Source: Phoronis australis (Eukaryota; Phoronida; Phoronidae). From it: a stretch of DNA of 64,000 bases. The position numbers and the translations under genes are program-made. Positions 12,116-23,300 of this stretch are shown piece after piece. The stretch covers positions 859,997 to 923,996 of the forward strand of contig NMRA01000064.1 in the NCBI GenBank assembly GCA_002633005.1. Direction: 5' to 3'. Below the pieces are notes generated by a model that worked only from the letters and a program-made list of their open reading frames with translations, did not search any database and was not told where the DNA came from. Position 1 is the first letter of the stretch, and each line of letters starts with the position of its first letter.

Positions 12116-13605
12116 AAAATCACCGTTTAGAATAAAAAGCAAAAATTTAGTAGTGCAGCAGAACTTCTTAAGTTAAAAAATCGCACATAAAGTAAGAATC
12201 ATATTTTTCATCTGCTGAGTGGACAGTCTTAAAAATCGACAAAGGTGCCACCAAAACTAAAACCCAGATGTAATGATTGTGTACTTATTATTATTTTTCA
12301 CAAAACCATAGCACCAACCATACACAATATACAAAAACTTTAAAAGGCACTTACTTCACATACATTACTATCACAGAAACGCCAACCTCTGACAATGCAG
12401 TAAGGAAGTGGGGCTCGTGTCAAATAGCTAACTTCAGTCAATCAATCACTACTCTACAAAACTGGATGATTTCCTATTGCTCTAAGTATTGTAGTTCCCC
12501 TATATATGTTTGTTAAAATGCAAATTAACCATGCTACGCTAAATGAACACAAGAGCTGGATTAGAACTGGTGAATGCACGACAGAAACACATTTCCACAC
12601 CACGGACAACAAATACATCAATGTATCTAAGGACGTTCCCCCCCCCTGTCTGTAGCACCGAATTAACAATCTGCCCATAAAAATTAAACTAGGCCAAGAA
12701 AACAGTACTCTTCTCATCCAGGATCACCTTAATGCAACCAGAGACTAGATACACTGGAGACATACACAGATGGAAAGGTTAATATCATGAAGTAATGGCT
12801 AACAAATATTCAGTGTCCTCGGTGTCAACGCTAAACTGACTAAGAGACACCCACACTACCGCCAGTCATGGTAGTGTTCACATCTCAACATCACCATGAA
12901 GCCTGATGGCACATACCTGCTTAACAACGCCATGCCACCAGATGCGGATACCCAATACTTCAATATGCAAATCAAATGAGCTACAGGGCAATGACAGCAA
13001 ACGTTCATAGTATAGATGACTGTTTACTCAGGAGAGTGGCATTTGATAAGAGATGTATTTAGCATTTAACTAAGACAACTGAACTCCTAAAATTGTGTCA
13101 TGTATTATCTCAACACTGCTAACATCCAGACCACTAATTTAGAGACATAAAACAACAATATTTCAAAACAATTGAAATTTCACCTTTAAATCACACACAA
13201 TCACTATTATATGAAACAATCAACATGAAAAAACGGGTATCAAAAATGGTGGGATAGGTATGAGGTAGAAATAACATTAGTTAACATGCAGTTATAACCT
13301 AAAACAATTGCTTTGAAGACGAATGATGTCACTTGCTTAGAAATGCATGGCTCATGTACAAGAAACTAACATTTAAAGGCTTACATGAAGACCGATGGAG
13401 CACCAAGTCAAATGAACACATTTTTTCATTTTAAATCCATGGCAAATCAAAAAATAATTGCAGGCAGTCTGGTACATCAGTCGGACCAGACGTCCCAGGC
13501 TGCTAAGGTGCGCCCATTGCACTGATCACCTGGAACCACTTTTATGATTTATTGATATGTAGTTAAAACCGAGCTGAGGAGCTAGAGACCCGACTCAAGG
13601 GACTC
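12116..13605. other. No gene recognised
   Basis: AT-rich sequence with no domain-bearing frame. An AATAAA on the minus strand at 13548-13553 is the nearest canonical poly(A) signal I find downstream of the xylosyltransferase stop codon, but at ~1.7 kb it is only a weak candidate. Confidence 0.4.
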
Positions 13606-13607
13606 GT

Positions 13608-13690
13608 AGTGTGCCCCGGTGGGAATCAAACCCACGACCTTGAGTTAGGAAGCAAACATTTATGCCACTAAGCCAAGCTGTCTCCTCTCA
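13608..13690 (-). repeat. tRNA-derived SINE head
   Basis: The minus strand shows A-box-like TGGCTTAGTGG and B-box-like GGGTTTGATTCCC at tRNA spacing, with a loop TTCCTAA between. The anticodon stem pairs poorly and no proper acceptor stem closes, so this is a tRNA-like SINE remnant and probably not a working tRNA gene. Confidence 0.6.
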
Positions 13691-14048
13691 ATGACCAAAG
13701 CGGTCGGTAAATTTCACATTTAAAATGTGTGTTAACATATCTTCGAAATTGAAGTCTGACAAATGCAGCTATTTTCAAAAAGGTAAATCTAACGGTTCAC
13801 AAAAGCAAAAAATCTCAAGGACACTAAGGCTCACAAGTCTACGAAAAGAAAGGTATTGGAACGTCCATAGATTCGTACATCCAAAGGTTTTGAAGTCCAA
13901 AGATTCTGAAATCCGAATGTCCAAAGTTGTGAACAGCAGAGCAGCAAAAATATATCGGTGGGCATTGAGAATTGAAAGACTTCAATCACTGCGACAACTA
14001 AAGCTCAGTGCATATTGTCAGACATCACTTGGAAACAAAACATTTTAG

Positions 14049-14479
14049 TCTGGTCTGCACGCCACCTATTGGCCACATCACATGACCTAATGAATATAAT
14101 CCTGAAAGATTTCTGCCCCGGATGGGACTCGAACATGGTACCTTCTGCTGATTGTGAAGACACTCCAGTTCACCGAGCCATCGAGACCACTGGTCAAACA
14201 CAGATTTACATATACATGTATATGTACATAAACATAGTGCATTATATATGTACATATCTACGAACATATATATGTACATATATATGTGCATATATATATA
14301 TGTAAACTCAGAAGTTCAAGGGGAGGATGGCCACTACTAAGTCTGATTGGATTTCTGTGTTCATGCAGTGGTCCCGATGGCTCCGTGAACTAAAGTTTCT
14401 ATCCGGTTAGCAGAAATCTTTTCGGACTTATATTCATAAGGTCACGTGATGAGGCCAACAGGTGGCATGCAGACCAGAC
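14049..14479. repeat. Inverted pair of tRNA-like SINE copies
   Basis: The left arm (14049-14204) and right arm (14349-14479) are reverse complements: GTCTGGTCTGCA...CACC...TTGGCC...CATCAC...TGACCT...ATGAATATAA...GATTTCTGC, then GTTCAC-GAGCCATCG-GACCACT. On the minus strand the left copy has a B-box-like GTTCGAGTCCC; the right copy has lost ~45 bp including that box. Each arm is followed at the centre by TTACATATA-type sequence. Confidence 0.8.
14205..14310. repeat. ATGTAC/AT-rich microsatellite
   Basis: Repeated (TA)n, TATGTACATA and CATATATATG units lie between the two inverted SINE copies. Alternating purine-pyrimidine sequence of this kind could extrude as a cruciform together with the arms. 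Confidence 0.85.
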
Positions 14480-15219
14480 ACATTCATCTCATTCAGATGC
14501 TTTTGCTTGTCGTATGTGTTTTAGACAGGCCTAGCAAACCTGAGACTGCACACCTTAGGACTTGTGTACCTTCAGATTATTGGCTCAGACCCAGAAAATA
14601 TGATGAACCTCCGAACAAGGTGCATCATTTAACTCTTTTGGTGCTCCATTAAACCATTACGAGAACACTGACACCTTTTGGAGCATATGAATAACCTGTG
14701 GCTCTAGTTTTCTCCCCTGATAACAGTCATACGGTGAACAAACAGGCAACATGGGATACTTCTGAGAAAGACCACCCATGACAATTGCTGACTTCAATTT
14801 ACTCTCACAAACATCACTTTTCCAGTGCATTGACTTCACCAAGTCACGACTTTGATATAACTATTGCAGTTGTGAAGAGTTGAACTGGTGAAAGTAGAGC
14901 AAGAGCAAGATTTTTAACAGTTCAGCCACTGACATTCACAACATTCTGCTCTGCCCTCACAATATATTGCACATAAGCTAGTAATGTAATCAGTAACCTT
15001 AGAAGCCAGAGAATGTAGAAATAAACTCTCTGACCATGCACATCAAACATGGCCACCCCATATCTTTCACAAGTTAAACTAACAGCAGGTCAGTTGGGAA
15101 AAACAAAATAAAAATCTCTCATCACCCACGTAAGTTCCAGAACATTAAATACCAAAATGCTCCACAATACAGCAGTAAATATTGGCTAAAATAAACCCTA
15201 AAATCCTGATATGCTTCTA
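14480..15219 (-). other. Probable 3' flank/UTR of the xylosyltransferase gene
   Basis: This lies directly downstream of the TAA at 15220-15222. No canonical AATAAA on the minus strand was found within it, so the transcript end is not resolved. No other feature seen. Confidence 0.35.
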
Positions 15220-17386
15220 TTACCTAATTCTACCCGTTTTGCCATCAATTTGACCAAGTTTGGCTTTTGGGTCAGGAGAAAATGAGCTCCAGTTTGTTTT
15301 CTCACACCGTGGAATATTGCCACATGGTAACGTTTCTTCCCCGACGAGACAAAACTGTTGTGGTTTCCAAAACTCTGTCATCAACTGGTCAATCCACGCA
15401 TGTAATTTACTTCCTGTGTACTTGGCTTTTTGCTTATCCAATTCACGTTCTTCTTGAGAGAATGGCGTCATCCTGATAATGTCTTGATGTTTGGGGAAAT
15501 TGTCATTCATATACGTCTGTTGCGGTGGTGTGTGAAGCTCGACTGCAACTTCTTCACTAATGCTTTGTCTATTCATGTGTGACAAAGGCATGACCAGAAA
15601 CCGTGTTGATCCAATGATATCTTTAGAATGGAGCAACAGCACAGTCCAAACACCTGGCTGCAGGGGTGTGAAGAAGGACGGTTTCTGATTCCCTACCCAT
15701 TCGCCCTCCGGAACATCCGCTTGGAAGACTCCAGCAACAACACGTTGGGGATCGACCCACACTATCTTCACAGTCACCTTCTCACCCGCACCCCATTCAT
15801 GCCTCAGAACGAGCAAACTGTTGGGGCCAATCAGACGACCAAAGTTCCTAAACATCAACTCTTTAGGATCATAATCTGTTCCTACCTGAAAAGGAAATTG
15901 AGAAAAATAGTAGAATTTTAAAATTAAACACTCAGTCATGTTTAAACGCATTTTATAAAACTAACAATTAAAATGCCTGAAAAGCAACAGAACCATCTCC
16001 AGAAAGAATGAATAACTACTTGAACATGTTTGCTGCAAAACAATTGGGGACTAATTTGTGGTGAGAACACGTAGTTTTTAATGGATTCTACTCACAATTT
16101 TTGGAAATTAAAAACAAAATCAAGAGTATTAGAAGTATGGTATCTCTTTCTGAAATAAGGAAACTCCATTCCAAGACTGAAGTGTGAACTCTAACCGAAA
16201 ACTAGGGTCTCTATCTCCATTAAATGGTGCTTCCAAAAATACAATAGAAAGGTTCAACAGAATAATTAATTTCAAAATTTCACAATCAAAAAGCGAAACT
16301 CACTTGAAGAGACTTTAACCTTGTTGTAGAACCAACAGCGCCACCTAGCACCTGAGTCCAGACTGGAGACACAAAGCTCTCCATGACATACATGGAACCA
16401 TCAGAATTCAACGATCGATGATTCACCAAAATTCCCTTGAACTGATCGTCGAAGAAGAAGAGATGAACGCGCAAGATTTTCCTGGGCTCAAACTGACACT
16501 GTTTCAATGCCTCATTGTGTGACTTGACTGAGAGACGACTCAGCGAGAAGTAAGCGGAATAATAGACGTCACTTACTGGTGTGTAAAGGTCGACATGGTC
16601 ATACTCACTCTGCCAGTAAGAATTCAAGCCAGGGGTACCTAGAATAAGTAAGAGTTGTTACCTAGACCTGCACAGTTACGTCTCCAGGTATTGGTACTGC
16701 TGAGGAAGGTCTGATTTTTTGTACACTATCATTAAAATTATAAATTCTTAATTCAAAAAAAATCCTCAATATTTCATTCTTTTCTACTTTGTACAACAAG
16801 AACCTACAGCAGTAGCAGGCATACAAATAAGTGAAAAACACTGTTTGAAGCAACACTGTTTTGTCAGGTAAACCTTTTTCCAATTTCTCTAACAGTGAAT
16901 TACATTGTGAATTACAAATTTCAGTGGAATATAAGCAAGGAAAACACCTGAATCGCGGACACAACAGTTAAACTTCACTCCTGTACCAGAACTGCCAAGG
17001 CTTAGCCAGCCGCAACTCACGTGAAACACAATAATAATTTCTCTAACAACAGCAAGTTTACAAAGACCACGTGACCCATAGAGTTACAAAATAACAAAAA
17101 GTAAGAGATACAACAGCCAAGGGTGGTCAACCACTGCCAAAATTCTAATTCTAATGAAGTGAAGTTCGTTAGATTCCTGTATTATTCAATTTCAATCTTG
17201 GCAATTTTGGCTTGACCAGTTTATTGCTGTACGTAGCTTTATGATATAAGTTCACATGATGAGTGAAAACAAATACAAACCTTTTGGATAATCCCCAAAC
17301 AGCCACTGCTCTACCATGGTGACTATGGAGTTACTGATCACTGCTTCAAACTTCCGTGCAAAATACACAGGCTTGGTCAATGTATC
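15220..17386 (-). CDS. XYLT: XYLT exons 10-12: C-terminal Xylo_C region
   Basis: Exon 10 (17281-17386) has [17 protein letters not shown]. Exon 11 (16304-16638) has [12 protein letters not shown] and the linker to the C-terminal domain. Exon 12 (15220-15885) opens [20 protein letters not shown], continues with [10 protein letters not shown] and [12 protein letters not shown], and ends [15 protein letters not shown]...GRIR followed by TAA. The family's DWD motif reads DYD here, a conservative change. Confidence 0.93.
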
Positions 17387-20300
17387 CTGAAATGGAAAGA
17401 CAACTAACGGTTAGAGGATGTACTCTGCTCTTACTTAGACTTTCAATCCTCGTCAATATGACATTTTCAGCACCATCACAGCAAATTTGTTATCAAAACA
17501 TCTGAATGCTTCCTCATACCTTAATGAAACAGATTTGGGAGTCTAGTAAAAGGAAATTTTGGCTAACACACGCCTTGAATGTGACACCATCTAAAAAGTT
17601 TTTGCTACACACAATGTTAAGTCAATGCCCACAGGTTTGTCTCCAGTTTTCAGGAGTGCATGGAGAACTCGCTGGGCGTGACTGTTCACTAATCATATAA
17701 CCGTGAACTAAAAAACAAGACATAAGTCTCAGTTCAATCAACACTACCACGCTGTCATCACATTATTACGCGATTGTATTTAAGGAGAGTTCAGCAATCA
17801 AGTGGAAATATAAAACACACCAAGGAATTCTTCATTGTGACAAAGTATATAAACACAGGTGCTGTTTATTTAGAACAGAACATGACGGACAACTGAAATT
17901 TTGTTTTCTCATCTCGACATAAAAGATTAATAATGCCAAATATCAACGTTTTGAGATGTTCAAAATTTGTACCATAGTCACCATGGTTACCATCACACTC
18001 TATTTCCTTAAATTGTTGACATTGCTAACAATGTGACAAGACTTTGAAAACTGATTAATATTAGCAATTATTGTGTTTGGCCAAAATTGTGGATTTTACT
18101 GTTTAATGAAGGACAGCATAAAACTATTAAAAGCCGAGGACAAACTTAAAAAGCATTATTTACTAATAAATATTAAAATTTCAATGCTTTTAAAATTTCT
18201 GACTTTCTGCCATTTTTGATTTTGACAAGAGCAAAGCAACGCATTGACATGCACCTGCCGTGTGCATCACAATGCAACACATTGACATGCACCCACCCAG
18301 TGCATCACAATGCAACACATTGACATGCACCCACCCAGTGCATCACAATGCAATGCATTGACATGCACCCACCCAGTGCATCACAATGCAATGCATTGAC
18401 ATGCACCCACCGTGTGCATAACAATGCAATGCACCGACATGCACCCACCCAGTGCATCACGATGCAATGCATTGACATGCACCCACCGAGTGCATCACGA
18501 TGCAATGCATTGACATGCACCCACCCAGTGCATCACGATGCAATGCATTGACATGCACCCACCCAGTGCATCACAATGCAATGCATTGACATGCACCCAC
18601 CGTGTGCATCCCAATCACAAACATCAAACAAGTAACGGATGTCTGTGATTATTATTTCAAACACTACGCCACTACAGGGAATGACACGTCTACTAGTGTC
18701 TAACACTGTACCACCACAGGGAATGACACGTCTAATAGAACTAAAATAGCCACTAAGGAAGCAGTATTCCATGTATACATCAGGAGTTTTGACGCGTGAT
18801 GTCCAATCCCAATACACATAAAGCATTAGTTATGTTTAATAGTAAGATTATACAGACAGAAAGGCAGACAAAGTCATGGTCACTAGGCAATCCAATACTG
18901 ATGCAATGCATCCAAAACATCAATAGGCATGTGTCATCCAATCCTTGATACTAAAATCAAAATTCAATGAATATCTGTCCAAAAATTGGCATGAAAAGAA
19001 TGAGGTTTAGAAAGCTTTAAAGCTCTATCACTAGGTGTGGTATCACAAATGTGACATGTTGTTTGTGTCAATCATATAAAACTGCAGTCTGCATCAATCG
19101 AAATATGTCAAGAATAACAGACTTGGCTAAAACATTGTGCCAAGTAACAAGCTTGTCATTCAGGAAGCCTACAACAATGATGGCCATTTTTGAAGCAGGT
19201 TCCTCATCATATCACAAATCTCTTCCAGTACAGTAATGCCTTTCCACTACCAGTCACCCCAACCTTGCATAGTCACGTACAAACCTTAATCCTGGTGAAG
19301 TCATCCCTCTTGAAGTCATTAGGTGAACAGCCACACCAGTCTACAATGTGTTTGTACTGACACTGACAGCCCTGCTTCCTGCGCCAGTTGGTCAGATGTA
19401 AGTTGTTATCCACCCATGTGTCACAGTAATCACTGTTGTGCAGGACGGTGTGGTAGAAAGACTGAAACAGCATGAGTGTAATGTCAAGGGTGTAACCATG
19501 GTGAGGAAGGCTTGTGTTAGAACCATTGCACACTAGCTGGCGATAGTGTTATTTTAAGCACAGGGCATAGATGATGCATGTTTTAATTCAAGTAATGGTC
19601 TACCAGTGGTTAATGACACTTTTGTGAAGTAATGGACAAAGGATCTATCACACGGGCTTTCTTGCTGATAATGTGTCATAGTTTACTTCTAGTGGCACAG
19701 ACATTTTAAGACTATCCCTACTCTTTTCTTTCATAAAGTCACATGTTGCCACAGTCAAGCCCTGTTAAATAAATGCTAAGTACCACAAAATGCAGAAAAT
19801 TCTTCAGTACAATATCAGCTAGAGGTTTTTAATTGACCAATTGGAATTTGTTTGGTAATTACTACACTAGATAACACTAGATTAGGATGTTATGAACATG
19901 GCTGTCAATATGGAAGACGTAGAACTCACCTCGGCAGGTAGTAAAGTGTATTTGTAGTAGTGCTTCAGACCTGTCACCAAGGGGTCAGTGGAGCCAACCA
20001 CGTACCGACAGAACTGTCGGTTCAGACCAATCCAGTCACTGCCTCCGTCCTGACGTATACCGTCCAACAGGGGGCGTGAACCCATCCGCCACATGTGAGT
20101 TTCGCACTCAAAGAAGGTACGATCCATGCCTTGCTTACGTAGGAATCTGTAACAAGAACAAACTGTGTGATAAGGGCAAATTAAAAAAATCAAGATACAG
20201 TACAAGCCAAAAGCATTCAGACAAAATGACCCAGAATTCCCTGTCATGATACAGTACAAGCCAAAAGTATTCAGACAAAATGACCCAGAATTCCCTGTCA

Positions 20301-23300
20301 TGATACAATACAAGCCAAAAGCATTAAGACAAAATTACCCATAATTCCCTATCATGATACAGTACAAGCCAAAAGTATTCAGAAAAAATTACCCAGAATT
20401 CCCTGTCATGATACAGTACAAGCCAAAAGTATTCAGACAAAATTACCCAGAATTCCTCGCCTTAACGGGTGGAAGCTGAATTCATCGCCAGAGTAGCCGT
20501 CCCTCATGATCAAAAATGGAGGGTATTAACGGGTAAGTAAGTAAAGTAGCTCAGCCATTCTGTTATTAGAATTTAGCCATCATAAAAGTTATAACCAGTC
20601 TTTTTGCTGTTAACGGACTAAACTAGCCGACACAATGGAGGAATGGTATTTTGTCTGATTACTTTTCACTTGCATGCATTTATTAAATGATAACAGGAAC
20701 TCCAGGTCCATCAACATTAGTTAAGTTTATTTGTAATAAGCAAAAGTCTATCTTCCTTGCGATACTTAAATTGCCAATTCAAACATTTTGCGGCATCACA
20801 ATGATAGGGGATGTACTAGTATGTACCGCGTTGCATCTACAAAATGAACCTTTAAAACATTAATTTTCATACCAGTCCCAATAATAAAAAAGGAAATAAT
20901 CAGAATCCACTGTTGCTTCAGTATCAATGACAATAATTTTTAAAATAGCACAATGAAAAAAAATCTAGGTTTACTTTCAGATTTTATCATTTAACAAAAC
21001 CTAACACAGTTGTGTGGTTATAATTAACAAACCAATGCATACTTGGGCGTGTTTGAACCACTTGACCTTAAGAAGTTGTATCCTTTATAGACTGTCAACC
21101 AGGTGGTCAGTTCCTCTACTGTTCTGAAAGAGAAACGGTACTTGCATTAAATTAAAAGACTTAAGTTGTTACATACCATCAAGTTCATCAAAAGAAAACT
21201 GTTCAAACATATTGAATGCCTGAATACAGCAAAAGTACACCCTAATGTAACATGATGAGTGGACATGTAGTGACCAAAGCTGAACTTAGCTGACCAATAG
21301 GAGGCTTTTTCACTGACTGATTATATATTGGACAGTAGAGCTGTGCTGCCCTCTGGAAGCATCTGGAAGTACTTTCAGTTCATAGCCCAAAGTGACACGC
21401 AGGGTGACAGCAATGACAGCAATATTGAGCCACATAATTACGTATACATGTTTGTGGGCGCATAACATGAAAATACTTTTCAAACCCGAAGTAGGATGCA
21501 AGATGTAAACATGTCAGACAGTGACAGTAAGCTGTACTCTCTAGTCTTTCTGATAGCATAACTGTCTTCAAGCATCAAGGCAACGACCAATTTTCAGTCC
21601 CTGTCTCAGTGCGTAACAACTTGCCATTATGTCAGAGAAACATAATAAACCTATAGGACCGTCCCTGATTACACGACACTCGAATCTCGCTTTGTTTACC
21701 CACAATGCCGTAAGCATCTGTCAGGCCATTGGAGTTCCACATGTTCTATGCGGCATTACTCTATTCGTCCTTCCAGTGCTAACAAAGTATTACTGCTGCA
21801 TTGTGGGATGAAACTCCAACATGACAATGTTTGACAAACTGAACAGATACTTGTGGATGCGTAATGTAAAGTTCTCCGCCTTACCGATGTCAATGAGACG
21901 CAAGAAAATGCAAAGCGAGTGGGTAAAACACGTTCATCGTGTTATTTTTGCACCTAACAGAATTACACTTTCTTGAAGATAACCGATCAATTAACAGTGG
22001 AAATCAGGAATATTTCCAGTAGTATACAACTTACCGGTCTCCGACATGATCTGCGAAAATGTGCCAGATTTCCAAAACGAGGTCACACGCTTTCTTATCT
22101 CCGAGACAAAAGTCCGTGCTATCACCGTGTAATTCGGGACGGCCCTTACACAACTTATCACAGTTCAGTACACAAGACACACAGTGTTAGCATTGTGCGA
22201 CTTGATCACTGAATCACAAATTTTGATTTTAAAAATCATCTTTTTCAACACCCTTTTTAAAACACATTTCAAAAATATTTTTACCAAGAAAAAGGAAATA
22301 AAATTGAACAATAACGCTTTCAAAAAGGTAAAATGTTCACAAGGCATTTAAAACTACTCTCTTGATTGCTAAAGGGTAGTAGACTGATTCGACTATAATG
22401 TGAAGTGAACAATTTGTTCATGCAAGTGATCTAGTATGTGAAATTGATGGCAGAGGGCAGTCATCACCAGCTAACTAATATTGAGATTTATTGGAATGGC
22501 CATTGACCCAAAGTATAACAAATACATGATAATAAATTGTCAGGTGTGCTACAAACTAGACAGTAAAGTGAGAGGCTTGAGAGCAAAGTGGGTGAACATT
22601 AGAGGTGAAATCTCAGGAGTTCTCGTGAGAAATTCAAAACAAAATAATGTGGGAGAATGACACAAGTGACCGCTATAACATTGCAACAAAGCTCAGTGCT
22701 TTGTGACAACAAACTTTGACTTTACAAGCGGAGTACATTAGTACATACTTGACAGGGAAATCAGATTCAGACTTTGACTATACAAGCGGAGTGCATTAAT
22801 TTGACGGGGAAATCAGATTCAAACTTCGACTATACAAGCGGAGTGCATTAATTTGACGGGGAAATCAAATTCAAACTTTGACTATACAAGCGGAGTGCAT
22901 TAATTTGACGGGGAAATCAAATTCAAACTTTGACTATACAAGCGGAGTGCATTAATTTGACGGGGAAATCAGATTCAAACTTTGACTATACAAGTGGAGT
23001 GCATTAATTTGACGGGGAAATCAAATTCAAACTTCGACTATACAAGCGGAGTGCATTTATATTTAGTACATACTTGATGGGGAAATCAGATTCACTCAAG
23101 TTGATGAAAAAGTCCCAGTGCCAGTCCTTCATTTCAAGCAAGTCCTTCATACATCGCAGCTGCATCTGTAGCAGACTAGCCCCGCCCCAAATGGTTGATG
23201 CCCGCCACTTAGTCAGCTTGACATTTGGAAAGCCCGCCTCCAACCCAGACAACTCACGATGTAACATCTCTTGGCGCTGAAATGTCAGTACATTTGGGTA

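Noticed and set aside
13725-14048. 107-codon Lys/Arg-rich plus-strand frame
   Set aside because: Low-information basic sequence beside SINE remnants and ending in the inverted SINE arm. No homologous domain recognised.
15628-15921. 97-codon plus-strand frame
   Set aside because: Antisense shadow of the last XYLT exon.
18238-18612. CRISPR-like regular array
   Set aside because: Units are contiguous with no unique spacers, in an intron of an animal gene. It is a minisatellite.
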